Origin: Bacillota bacterium
GTDB taxonomy: Bacteria; Bacillota; UBA4882; UBA10575
Assembly: GCA_012735135.1 (NCBI GenBank)
Contig: JAAYHY010000118.1
Span: forward strand, 1 to 52,381
Length of the DNA stretch: 52,381 bases
Direction: 5' to 3'
Under the pieces are notes generated by a model. The model searched no databases. It worked only from the letters and a program-made list of their open reading frames with translations, and had not been told where the DNA came from. A program made the position numbers and the translations under genes. The stretch's first letter is position 1. Every line of letters starts with the position of its first letter. Below are positions 27,687 to 35,752 of this stretch, one piece after another.

Positions 27687-30323
27687 CTATAGCCCTTTAA
27701 GGATAAAGGAAACATAACTTTCGCCGTCGCGGTTAATGCCAATGCTAACACCGGGATTTAGCATTAAGGTAAGCCATGCGCAGTTTAATTTCATCTCCTG
27801 ATAAAATTCCACCCCATAGGCCAGTTGGTACTCCCCTTCATCCGGAAGCGCCGCGTCCACAAAGACCGACGCATATAAATCCTCCAGGTATAGGGAGAGC
27901 GGCCAGCTTCCGGTCCTTAACCGCAAGAGCGGATGGGTGTATTCCAGTGTAAAAACGGCTCCTTTCTTCGCTGCCAACTCTTCCTGATAACCGCGGATCC
28001 GCGGAAAAACATCATTCTGACTATCAGGATCAAAAATACCTTGCACCTTTAAACTCAGGTCACCAGCGCCCAACAACCGGTTGGCTTCCACCCCGCCGTA
28101 ATAACCAATCCGTTTGTCCAGCCCGGCGTAAGCTAGATCTTCCACCGGCATCTGCAATTGGAAAAGGATCTTGGCCCCGGGATACCTGAAACTAAAGTAA
28201 GTATAAGGAATCAGTTCCGTTCCGAAATCCCTCCCATAGGCGCAAGCCAAACCGACACTAATTCCGGAAAACCCGGGTGACAAACGGGAGTAGAGAGGGT
28301 AATCAAAATCCAGGTAAAAGGGGCGGTCCAGGAAAGACCGGTAACCGAGATTAATTTGTATAGGCGAGAAAAGGTTGAGGGCCAGCAAAGAATCGGTCCA
28401 CCACTGTCCGGCCTCCGAATCGTATAAGAAACCAAGTTGATACTCGGGAAAATGGCCGATGGCATCACTGCCTAATAAGTAGAACCCTGCCACATACCCG
28501 CCACTATAGGGTATAATTTGGGGAAGCATTACTTTCGGGATTAAAGTCCGCAAATTATCTCCGTATCCCCCTGGTTTGAACTGGATCTCATTCCTTTTTT
28601 CCGCCCGGTGCGGCCACCTTTCCGGCAAGGCATCAGGAAGTTCATACGGGGAAAAAGTCGCTTCTCGCCGGTAAAGATCAAACCCGTCCGTGTGTAAGCC
28701 CACAAAGTATAAGTCCCCCCGCGTTCCGTCGTAAGCCGGTTCAGTAGCATAATTGCCAGTGGTCATTTTATAAACTTCCCCTGTCAGCAAGTCATAACAG
28801 TAGATCCCATAGACCTGCTGATAATTGGCATGGAAGAATAATCGATCCCCGGCGAGCGCAATCCCGTATTCCCCATATGCGGTGGTCACCAGAGGGGTAA
28901 ACTCCCCGGTTTTGAGCGTGAAAAGATAAAGATCATTGTTCTCCCCGTTTTTCCGGGCGGTAAAGACAATCCGTCCGCCATCGGCAGCCATTTCATCAAT
29001 TAAATAGGGAACCTCGTAGAGGAGCTTACTTCCGGCGTCCGGATGATAGAGATAAAGCTGGGAACCGAAGCTGTCCTTCAGGGCGGTGGCATACAGAATA
29101 CTCCCGTCCGGGAGCAGTTCGTAAGTCCGCAGGTCGCCCGCAAGCACCAGCCGGTCCTTTCCTGACCGTAAATCCTTCTCCCGGAGCTCAGCATAGTAAC
29201 CGTAGCCCAAATTCAAAGCATTATCATACCCGGATTTACTCTCAAACACCCCATAATACAGTTTGGACCCGCGCACTTTTATAGGGAGGCAAAAAGAGGA
29301 CGTGGTGGCGACGACCACCTTTTCCTCCTGGGTATCAAGATTCAGGCCTACAATCTCCGTTTGGTAATAAGTCTGGTCCGGTCCGGCCTTAGTCTGTATT
29401 TCCCGGATATAATAGAGCAGCCTTTCCCCCTGTTCACCGAAGGCGACAACCGGGTTGGAGACATTCCACCCATTGGCGGTAACCCGTTCCCCGTCGATGG
29501 CAAAATCTTTAAACCTTTCGCTCTCGTATGCTTTCCATTCCTCCCATAGCTGGGGGAAGGTTTTACCAAAGACTTCTTCCGTATTCGCATCCAACGATTT
29601 CAGCGAAGAACCCTGTACCGTGAAGAATTCGGTCAGTTTCTCTTCCCCATAAGTTTGGGCCAGGTAGTTTAAGAAGAGGCCGCCATAGGTATAGATCCCT
29701 TCCAACTGAAATTCATGGGGGAAAAAGGTCGCCTCCAAAATGGTGGGAAAGCGGTTCTCCGCCACCCGGGCTCCGATGTAAGCGTCAAATTTCCCGTCAT
29801 TAAGCCGCCCTTGATAATTAAAAAGACGCGATTCACTATAGACCGTGGTTCCTTCCAGCACCCAACCGGGGACCCAAGCGTTAGGAGAAAGGATATTGCC
29901 AAAAATACTACACAAGATCTTCGGTCCTTTTCCCACATTCGTCATTTGTAAAATATGGGTGTATTCATGGATTGCCACCAAAGCATTCCAATCTTCCACT
30001 GTCCCAAGCATACCAGCTTTTGGTGGATACCAAAAGAGATGAACATAATCCAAGTATGGATTGGCCAGCCCATTAGGGGTGATTCCAGTGTCATCAATCA
30101 CCACCGACAGGTTATACCTGCGGTTACCGGTAAGTTTCTCCACCTCCGGCCGGTAAAATTCGAGGATCTGGAGAACGTCCCGGGCTACCTCCTCCATTCC
30201 GGAGGGGTAAAACACGGTAAAGTATTGGGTCTTCAGCGCTTGCCAATTGGTTCCGCCAAGACATACGGTGGGAAGCAGCAGAAAGCCGACGGTAAGCATT
30301 ATAATTAATCCGGCTTTTTTCAT
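27687..30323 (-). CDS. secreted gluzincin metalloprotease with beta-propeller and predicted outer-membrane barrel
   Basis: This 878-residue exported protein has a signal peptide (IIMLTVGFLLLPTVCLGG). Residues 30-260 resemble the peptidase MA-like family: zinc motif HEYTH at 119-123 and a third ligand E157 in WVLEGTTVYSES. Residues about 290-590 contain repeated four-strand units (LYYIREIQT, GSILYATALKDSFGSQLYLYH, GRIVFTARKNGENNDLYLF, GDLYFVGLHTDGFDLYRR), as in TolB-like propellers. The last 270 residues alternate polar and aromatic/hydrophobic residues (LFSPIQINLGYRSF, FYLDFDYPLYSRL, SYVSFILKGL), typical of an outer-membrane barrel. A proteolytic role at the outer membrane is inferred; the substrate is unknown. 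ATG has GGAGG eight bases upstream. Confidence 0.75.
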   Translation of the reverse strand: MKKAGLIIMLTVGFLLLPTVCLGGTNWQALKTQYFTVFYPSGMEEVARDVLQILEFYRPEVEKLTGNRRYNLSVVIDDTGITPNGLANPYLDYVHLFWYPPKAGMLGTVEDWNALVAIHEYTHILQMTNVGKGPKILCSIFGNILSPNAWVPGWVLEGTTVYSESRLFNYQGRLNDGKFDAYIGARVAENRFPTILEATFFPHEFQLEGIYTYGGLFLNYLAQTYGEEKLTEFFTVQGSSLKSLDANTEEVFGKTFPQLWEEWKAYESERFKDFAIDGERVTANGWNVSNPVVAFGEQGERLLYYIREIQTKAGPDQTYYQTEIVGLNLDTQEEKVVVATTSSFCLPIKVRGSKLYYGVFESKSGYDNALNLGYGYYAELREKDLRSGKDRLVLAGDLRTYELLPDGSILYATALKDSFGSQLYLYHPDAGSKLLYEVPYLIDEMAADGGRIVFTARKNGENNDLYLFTLKTGEFTPLVTTAYGEYGIALAGDRLFFHANYQQVYGIYCYDLLTGEVYKMTTGNYATEPAYDGTRGDLYFVGLHTDGFDLYRREATFSPYELPDALPERWPHRAEKRNEIQFKPGGYGDNLRTLIPKVMLPQIIPYSGGYVAGFYLLGSDAIGHFPEYQLGFLYDSEAGQWWTDSLLALNLFSPIQINLGYRSFLDRPFYLDFDYPLYSRLSPGFSGISVGLACAYGRDFGTELIPYTYFSFRYPGAKILFQLQMPVEDLAYAGLDKRIGYYGGVEANRLLGAGDLSLKVQGIFDPDSQNDVFPRIRGYQEELAAKKGAVFTLEYTHPLLRLRTGSWPLSLYLEDLYASVFVDAALPDEGEYQLAYGVEFYQEMKLNCAWLTLMLNPGVSIGINRDGESYVSFILKGL

Positions 30324-30432
30324 GAAAGTAACCTCCATTTAGCTCCTGGCAATAACCCAACAATTCACCATAATTAAGAAATATCCTGCCAATTTCCGGC
30401 GGGAAAATGGCGAAGGCAAGCGGGGACATACC

Positions 30433-30459
30433 AAAAAGCGCAGGTTTAACCTGCGCTTT
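30433..30459 (-). terminator. intrinsic terminator after rubredoxin
   Basis: AAAGCGCAGGTT and AACCTGCGCTTT pair perfectly around one base; on the minus strand TTTTTGG follows. The same core (GCGCAGG...CCTGCGC) recurs in the mgtE terminator at 34.1 kb. Confidence 0.85.
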
Positions 30460-30505
30460 ACAAAAGACCTTTTCAAAGCTCGCTTATCGCAACGGCTGCT
30501 ACCGT

Positions 30506-30673
30506 CTAGTCTGTTTCGACCGGCTCAAACTCATCTTTACCAACCCCGCAAATGGGGCAGACCCAATCGGCGGGCACATCCTCCCACTTGGTGCCCGGCG
30601 CAATACCATCGTCCGGATAACCGGTCGCTTCATCATAAATAAAACCACAGTAAATGCACTTATATTTTTCCAT
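30506..30673 (-). CDS. rubredoxin
   Basis: This 55-residue iron-only electron carrier has the two CxxC knuckles, C6-IY-C9 and C39-PI-C42, that bind one Fe(Cys)4 centre, and the family core [20 protein letters not shown]. The start at 30673 is preceded by AAGGGGAGAG; the longer frame to 30691 is unnecessary. It lies two genes from rubrerythrin, and the pair suggests an anaerobe that uses rubredoxin to donate electrons for peroxide reduction. Its own terminator follows. Confidence 0.97.
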   Translation of the reverse strand: MEKYKCIYCGFIYDEATGYPDDGIAPGTKWEDVPADWVCPICGVGKDEFEPVETD

Positions 30674-30794
30674 GCTCTCCCCTTCTTTCATGAATTTATT
30701 TAAAGAATGCCTCCGCTGCTTGCCGGCCTCCCCGGCTTTGGATTATCCTCACATAAAGAGATTAACTCTTCCGTCCCGGAAATCCTCTTTTCCT

Positions 30795-31688
30795 TCAACT
30801 ATAATTTCGGATGATTAATTCATTGATCACCCCTCTTTTCCGGGCCTTGCAGTTGATATGTCTTTTGGCGGGAACCCTTTCGATGCGGTAGCCTTTATAG
30901 ATGGTTTCAAAGAAATGGTCATGGGGGTTTTCATTTTTGGGATCCGAATTACTCAGCATTAGATAGGCGCCCTTTTGGTCCAATCTTTGAAAATAGGCGG
31001 CCAGTCTCTTCTGGTCCAGGTCGGAAAAGCCGTCTTTTGAATAGTTTGTAAAACTGGAAGTTCTATTTAAGGGTCTGTATGGCGGATCCAGATAGACAAA
31101 ACTGTTTGGCGTCACAAACTTCTCCGACTCGCTAAAATCACCAGAGTAGATCTGCGTATTTCGTAAGGCGAGGTTTGCTTTTTTTATTGTATCGGGATCA
31201 TAAATTTTAGGCTTTTTATATCGGCCATAAGGAACATTGAACTCGCCTTGCCGGTTAAGACGGAAGAGACCGTTGTAACATGTTTTATTCAAAAAAACCA
31301 AAAAGCCGGCCCGTTCAACCCATGCCCCGCTATAAACCTGGTAATTAAAGCTTTTCTGTTGTCTGTTATATAACTCCCTGATTTGATAATAAAAGGCTTT
31401 TCGTTCTGTTTCCGCCCTTTGCCAAAACTCGGTGTTAATCTTCTCTAAGGTGTGGATTAATTCCAGGTGGTTATTTTGGAGGACCTTATAACAGATTATC
31501 AAATCGGCATTGATGTCAAAAAGATAAGACTGGTCAATGCGGTAATGGTTTTTTAAAAAGAAAAACATCGCCCCGCCGCCCACAAACGGTTCAAGGTAGC
31601 GGGGAATGGCTTTAGTTTCCTTAATCGGTTTGGGCAGCCGGGCTTCAAAGAGGTCCAGTAATTGGGTTTTGCCGCCGGCCCATTTCAA
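30795..31688 (-). CDS. dam: DNA adenine N6-methyltransferase (Dam/DpnII-type), start region disrupted
   Basis: This D12-class (alpha) adenine methylase probably acts on GATC. Motifs are KWAGGKTQLL (X), YLEPFVGGGAMFFFL (I, SAM binding, residues 31-45), FLNKTCYNGLFRLNRQGEFNVPYG and DPPY at 201-204 (IV, catalysis). The C-terminus HINCKARKRGVINELIIRNY is complete. The only in-frame start, TTG at 31688, has no ribosome site. An ATG at 31699 encodes M-R-P-F in another frame and would continue as the usual MRPFLKWAGGK if the run of five T had six. Expression may therefore be impaired, phase-variable, or this may be a sequencing error. No partner endonuclease is adjacent. Confidence 0.85.
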   Translation of the reverse strand: MKWAGGKTQLLDLFEARLPKPIKETKAIPRYLEPFVGGGAMFFFLKNHYRIDQSYLFDINADLIICYKVLQNNHLELIHTLEKINTEFWQRAETERKAFYYQIRELYNRQQKSFNYQVYSGAWVERAGFLVFLNKTCYNGLFRLNRQGEFNVPYGRYKKPKIYDPDTIKKANLALRNTQIYSGDFSESEKFVTPNSFVYLDPPYRPLNRTSSFTNYSKDGFSDLDQKRLAAYFQRLDQKGAYLMLSNSDPKNENPHDHFFETIYKGYRIERVPAKRHINCKARKRGVINELIIRNYS

Positions 31689-31732
31689 AAAGGGCGCATT
31701 TTACAGTTCAACTCCATCGTAAACCCTTTCAC

Positions 31733-32227
31733 TCAGTATTTAATGAATTTACTGCCCGGCACTCCACAGATTCGGCATTTTTCCGGCACGGATTTTTCAA
31801 TATTGCCGCAGACTGGACAGAGATAGTAAAAGACCTCTTCCGTTTCGTCCAAATTCTCCAAGGCTTCCTGGTAGAGTTTGGCATGGACTTCTTCGGCCGC
31901 CATGGCAAAGCGAAAAATAGTCATCGCCGCTTTATTCCCCTCTTCTTGGGCAACCTTTAAGAATTCGGGGTACATCTCTTTAAACTCATAGGTTTCGCCG
32001 GCGATGGCGTCCGCCAAATTATCGCTAGTCGACCCAATCTTACCCGCCAACTCAAATTCTTTCAGCGCATGGATAGTTTCAGCCTCGGCCGCAACCCGAA
32101 AGAGTTTGGCCGCATTATGCTTCCCCTCGGCCTCCGCTTTCTTGGCGTAAGCAAGATATTTCCGGTTGGCCTGGGCTTCCCCGGCAAAAGCCGCCATTAA
32201 ATTAGCGCGTGTTTTTTCTTCATTCAT
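31733..32227 (-). CDS. rbr: rubrerythrin
   Basis: This 164-residue peroxide reductase has an N-terminal ferritin-like diiron domain with carboxylate motifs GEAQANRKY, EAETIHAL, ETYEFKEMYPEF and AAEEVHAKLY, and a C-terminal rubredoxin-like domain with CPVCG and CRICG. It protects anaerobes against hydrogen peroxide using electrons from rubredoxin or NADH. Start at 32227 (MNEEKTR) is preceded by GGAGGG; an in-frame upstream start would overlap this site. It precedes dam and rubredoxin on the same strand. Confidence 0.96.
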   Translation of the reverse strand: MNEEKTRANLMAAFAGEAQANRKYLAYAKKAEAEGKHNAAKLFRVAAEAETIHALKEFELAGKIGSTSDNLADAIAGETYEFKEMYPEFLKVAQEEGNKAAMTIFRFAMAAEEVHAKLYQEALENLDETEEVFYYLCPVCGNIEKSVPEKCRICGVPGSKFIKY

Positions 32228-32391
32228 GGCCCATCCCTCCAAAATGAGTTAAATATTGAATTATATAAAGAATAAATTCTCCCGGAAGAACCGGTTATCC
32301 TCTCTATCTTCCCCTTTTTCAGTAAAAGTTACGCCCACCCAACCGGAAACCATAAAAAATAACCTTTCACCCGAACGGACGAGTCATTATA

Positions 32392-32724
32392 GTGTGTTTC
32401 AGCAAGATGGCTTTGGCTGAGCCCGGGCAAACGATCAGCGGTTGGATGCTTGGTTTAGATCTCGTAGGGGTCCTCAACCCACAGCTGGATCTAGAGGCTG
32501 CCCTGGCCTTTTCCCTGACGGGTGACTATGAGCACGGTAATCAGAACACATCCTTCCATCAAGACTGCTCCATCTTGGACTTGGAAATAAAACTTGTCTA
32601 TTACTTACAAAAGAACCTGGCCGCCACCTTCGGCTAAGACTATTCAGCGGCCACGCTCGATCTGCCCAAAGAACCACGCTACACCTTATCCGGTCTCTCC
32701 TTGGGGCTGAAATACCTCTTTTGA
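32392..32724 (+). pseudogene. outer-membrane beta-barrel protein, C-terminal remnant
   Basis: The frame reads LDLVGVLNPQLDLEAALAFSLTGDYEHG, DLEIKLVYYLQKNLAATFG, a TAA at 32635-32637, then continues in the same frame as DYSAATLDLPKEPRYTLSGLSLGLKYLF to a TGA. Alternating barrel strands and the terminal Phe in GLKYLF are the classic C-terminal signature of an outer-membrane protein. There is no signal peptide, ribosome site or upstream part, and an internal stop is present. This is the decayed tail of a larger porin- or OmpA-type barrel gene. Confidence 0.65.
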
Positions 32725-32773
32725 CAGTTTTGACAGTAAAGAAAGGCGGGGGTATTATCGCCCGTTTTTCCTT

Positions 32774-32986
32774 TTACTTGTTGATCAAGATCAATCCGGC
32801 CAGACACAGAATGACGCCAAAAACTTTATTCAAGTCAAAACCCTCTTTATAAAAGAAGATCCCCACCGGGATCAGGACGATGGCCAAAATAATATTGGCC
32901 ACCAATGACCCGACACTTATGTTCCATCCAGCCCGGTAAGCCATGATGTAGCCGAACTCCAGGCCGACAATGGCTACCCCCAACAC
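32774..32986 (-). pseudogene. DMT/EamA-like small transporter, 5'-truncated
   Basis: Seventy residues with two transmembrane helices (SLVANIILAIVLIPVGIFFY and KVFGVILCLAGLILINK) match the C-terminal half of a roughly 140-residue drug/metabolite transporter of the EamA/SMR kind. An in-frame TAA lies four codons before the first GTG, and the N-terminal helices are missing. A terminator of the neighbouring lipoprotein gene lies just upstream, so the rest was probably deleted. Confidence 0.5.
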
Positions 32987-33030
32987 GAGTATTTATATCT
33001 CTAATGAAGGCCTTGCCGAGTGAGTTAAAG

Positions 33031-33053
33031 ATAAAAGCCCGGCTTGGCCGGGC
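33031..33053 (-). terminator. intrinsic terminator of the lipoprotein gene
   Basis: GCCCGG and CCGGGC pair around a short CTTGG loop; on the minus strand TTTTATCTTT follows. It is six bases after the gene's stop codon. Confidence 0.8.
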
Positions 33054-33059
33054 AACGGT

Positions 33060-33788
33060 TCAATCCTCTGCTGGAAACTGGATTGTCCGTCTATCCGAGT
33101 AGTGCCGGATGGTGCGGTCCCCTGCTTGATACTCGACACAGACCGACCAATTTTTAACGTATTTCAAGCCATATTCGTTCCCTTGGACTGTAACCTTCTC
33201 ATCGCCGGTAAGGGAAACCGAAGTTTCCCGTGTTGTTTTTTCGATGGGGATTAAAAAAATTAAAAAAAGTATGTTCAAGTTGAGGCGGTACTCCGGAGTT
33301 ATCCCCGGCCGTGCGTAGGGTGTCCATTTAAACGTAGGTTTCTCTGCGGTCAGGTCAAATGTGGCGCCGTCCTCCGGTTCCACCAGACCGAAACCATACA
33401 AGCCCAAATCGATCTGGCCCAAGTTGTTATCACCTTTTTTAACTACATACTCAAAGACACAAGTCCTACTGAAAACCCCGGCAACTTCCCCAGTTGGGAT
33501 AAAATTAAGAGTAATGGTCTTGCCGGGAACGCAGTACTCATGGTCCAACTCCCCACTCCCGTGCGAAAAGTAGCCGTTCTCTTCGATCGCGTCAAAATAA
33601 TCTTTGTCATTGGCGGAAACAGTGTGTATCACTTGGTCCGGGCCGGCCGGCTCTCCGTTGATCAGGATCTGACCGCGAATAGTAGCTTTACTGCCACCGC
33701 CGCCACTTGTCTTGCCGCATCCGGAAAGGAACAGGCAAACGGTTAAAAAAACCAAAGCGATTAAGAGCAGGTGTGATCTTTTCATCAT
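33060..33788 (-). CDS. lipoprotein of unknown function
   Basis: This 242-residue exported protein has a lipobox (LFLSGC, Cys near residue 24), followed by a Gly/Ser-rich linker (GKTSGGGGSK). The next region, ATIRGQILINGEPAGPDQVIHTV, resembles a carboxypeptidase-regulatory or Ig-like beta-sandwich. A second beta-rich domain begins at LVEPEDGATFDLTAEKPTFKWTPY, recalling fibronectin-III-like modules. An odd hydrophobic stretch (NILFLIFLIPIEK) lies in that second domain. Ribosome site GGAGG precedes the double ATG. I do not recognise a specific family; it is probably a cell-envelope protein. Confidence 0.75.
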   Translation of the reverse strand: MMKRSHLLLIALVFLTVCLFLSGCGKTSGGGGSKATIRGQILINGEPAGPDQVIHTVSANDKDYFDAIEENGYFSHGSGELDHEYCVPGKTITLNFIPTGEVAGVFSRTCVFEYVVKKGDNNLGQIDLGLYGFGLVEPEDGATFDLTAEKPTFKWTPYARPGITPEYRLNLNILFLIFLIPIEKTTRETSVSLTGDEKVTVQGNEYGLKYVKNWSVCVEYQAGDRTIRHYSDRRTIQFPAED

Positions 33789-33951
33789 TCTCCGTACCTC
33801 CTATCCTTTGGTCTGTCAAGACTTGATCTGTTTTTGCCGATCATGCTTGTTATTATTCTTCCCGGGGGATGTTTTGAGAATATCTACTATTTATGCAAAT
33901 ATTCGCTAATTTCCGCGTTCCCCTGCCACTGCCTCAATTTCATTGCTCCGG

Positions 33952-34044
33952 TTCTATCTGGGTCTGTTCATGGTCCACCTCTTCCACCGGGAACATCATT
34001 CCTTGGGAATCTCTTTGGCGCGCGTCCTTTTTGTCGTGAAATAA
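33952..34044 (+). pseudogene. remnant of the 3' end of a paralogue of the 40437-41390 membrane protein
   Basis: The frame FYLGLFMVHLFHREHHSLG matches the ending FIWGLFMVWLLHRRHHSLA of the intact gene at 40.4 kb. The nucleotide match continues across one missing base into CTCTTTGGCGC. Upstream similarity fades, so only the last 90 or so bases survive. Confidence 0.6.
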
Positions 34045-34045
34045 A

Positions 34046-34095
34046 GGGTGTCCTCCCGGTTTCCGTCCGGGTTGTGCCTATCCCGACTGACACCC
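34046..34095. other. inverted repeat between the remnant and the mgtE terminator
   Basis: GGGTGTC and GACACCC enclose a second hairpin, CCCGG...CCGGG. On the minus strand TTTATTTC follows the stem. It may be a second terminator behind mgtE, or the terminator of the decayed plus-strand gene. Confidence 0.4.
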
Positions 34096-34125
34096 ACAAA
34101 AACGCGCAGGCTTAACCTGCGCGTT
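34096..34125 (-). terminator. intrinsic terminator of mgtE
   Basis: AACGCGCAGG and CCTGCGCGTT form a 10-base stem around CTTAA; on the minus strand TTTTTGTG follows. It lies about 55 bases after the mgtE stop. Confidence 0.8.
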
Positions 34126-34179
34126 CTCTATTCGTTCTTAGTTCCAAAAATAACAGCTTTCTTCTGCGGCGCCAATTCC

Positions 34180-35535
34180 TCATATCCCCAGGATAACAGT
34201 GGCAATCCGGAAATAAATCAGTAAAGACAAAGCGTCTACAATCGTCGTGATGAAGGGGCTGGCCATCACTACCGGATCAAAACCCGCCCTTTGAGCCAAC
34301 ATGGGCAGGACGCACCCGGTCAACTTCGCCACAAAGACCGTTGACATCAGGGTCAGGCAGATCACAAAGGCCACCATCAGGCCAACCTGATCAAAGAGCA
34401 TGAGCTTGGCAAAGTTGAAGACCGCCAGGGTAACACCGGCCAAAAGGGCGACTCTAATCTCTTTCCAAACAATCCGGAAAAGATCACGAAACTCCAACTC
34501 ATGCAAGGAAAGACCACGAATAATCGTGACCGACGTTTGGCTGCCCGAATTACCGCCGGTATCCATCAGCATAGGGATATAAGCCGTTAACAAGACATAA
34601 GTCTTTAAGGCATTCTCAAAGTGATTAATAATTAACCCGGTAAAAGTAGCGGAGATCATTAATAGCAAAAGCCAAGGGATACGGCTTTTCCAGATTTCCA
34701 GGACAGATTTTTTTAAGTAAGGCCGGTCGGTCGGCGTAATCGCCGCCATCTTTTCAAAGTCCTCGGTGGTCGCCTCCTGCAATACATCAAGGGCATCATC
34801 CACGGTGACAATCCCAACCAGCCGATTCTCCCCATCGACGACCGGAAGCACGGTTAAATCATACTTGGCAAACATTTTCGCCACCGTCTCCTGGTCTTCG
34901 GTGGTCCGCACCGACACTACATACCGGTTCATTATATCTTCAATCCGGTCGTGCTCCCCGGCGAGAATAAGCGTGCGGATGGAAACAACCCCGATCAAGC
35001 GCCTTCCATCATCCGTCACATAGCAGACATTAATGGTCTCGCTATTAAGCCCAAGCTGCCGGATGCGCTTGAGCGCGTCGGTCACCGACATCTGCGCGCG
35101 GAGACTGACAAACTCCGTTGTCATAATACTCCCGGCAGAATCTTCCGGGTACTTCAGGATCTCATTGATCTGCCGGCGGGTTTCCGGATCAGCCTGCCTA
35201 AGAATACGCTTAACCACATTGGCCGGCATCTCCTCAATTAACGCCGCCACATCATCCACGTAAAGCTCGTTGACAACCTCCTGCAACTCGGCATCGGTAA
35301 AGCCTTGGATCAAAAGGTGTTGTTGGTCGCTGTCCATCTCGACAAAAGTCTCAGCGGCTAAATCTTTCGGCAATAACCGGAAAACCAAGGGCAGGTTTTT
35401 TTCGGATAATTCGTTAAAGAGCGCGGCAATGTCCGCCGGCTGCATAGTAGTGAGAATATCTCGTAGGTGCTGAAAGCTTTTCTCCGCAATCAGCGTAAGA
35501 ACGGTCTTATTGAGATCAGTATAAACTTCCGCCAT
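34180..35535 (-). CDS. mgtE: magnesium transporter MgtE
   Basis: This 451-residue Mg2+ channel has the full family architecture. The MgtE N-terminal superhelical domain spans about residues 20-130 (DIAALFNELSEKNLPLVFRLLPKDLAAETF). Two CBS domains span about 135-255 (TEFVSLRAQMSVTDALKRI, VVDGENRLVGIVTVDDALDVL). The C-terminal part has five transmembrane helices with the selectivity segment MDTGGNSGSQTSVTIIRGL near residue 328. The cytoplasmic domains close the channel when Mg2+ is high. ATG with GAGAGGAG upstream. A long structured leader with alternative terminator pairing precedes it, so transcription attenuation is likely. A fragment matching its last 35 codons recurs at 43.2 kb. Confidence 0.95.
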   Translation of the reverse strand: MAEVYTDLNKTVLTLIAEKSFQHLRDILTTMQPADIAALFNELSEKNLPLVFRLLPKDLAAETFVEMDSDQQHLLIQGFTDAELQEVVNELYVDDVAALIEEMPANVVKRILRQADPETRRQINEILKYPEDSAGSIMTTEFVSLRAQMSVTDALKRIRQLGLNSETINVCYVTDDGRRLIGVVSIRTLILAGEHDRIEDIMNRYVVSVRTTEDQETVAKMFAKYDLTVLPVVDGENRLVGIVTVDDALDVLQEATTEDFEKMAAITPTDRPYLKKSVLEIWKSRIPWLLLLMISATFTGLIINHFENALKTYVLLTAYIPMLMDTGGNSGSQTSVTIIRGLSLHELEFRDLFRIVWKEIRVALLAGVTLAVFNFAKLMLFDQVGLMVAFVICLTLMSTVFVAKLTGCVLPMLAQRAGFDPVVMASPFITTIVDALSLLIYFRIATVILGI

Positions 35536-35544
35536 TGGTCTTTT

Positions 35545-35725
35545 CTCCTCTCTGTAGGTGTTTTAAAAAAGCCGTTAATGTGTTACCTCTTTAGAACAGG
35601 AGTAAGACACAATTAGGCTGAAGCCTCAATGAAAAGTGGACGCTGCGGTAGCAAAAGTCCATTCACGATGGCTTCGGCCTAAAGTTGTGCCATTACTACT
35701 GTCAGCGTCCATTCTTTTCACCTCA
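35545..35725 (-). ncRNA. structured mgtE leader RNA with interleaved helices and switchable terminator (riboswitch-like)
   Basis: In transcript order the leader contains B' (TGGACGCTG, 35711-35703), A' (CACAACTTTAGGCCGAAGCC, 35689-35670), B (CAGCGTCCA, 35645-35637) and A (GGCTTCAGCCTAATTGTG, 35625-35608). B' pairs with B over nine bases and A' with A over about 17 with small irregularities; the two helices are interleaved, as in a pseudoknot. The A strand can instead pair with the later CACATTAACGGCT, giving a hairpin followed by six T residues (35570-35565), just ahead of the mgtE ribosome site. This is an antiterminator/terminator layout. It does not show the M-box core I know. Ligand and class are unknown. 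Confidence 0.6.
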
Positions 35726-35752
35726 CTTTTTTGATGGAATCGAACCCCGGCC

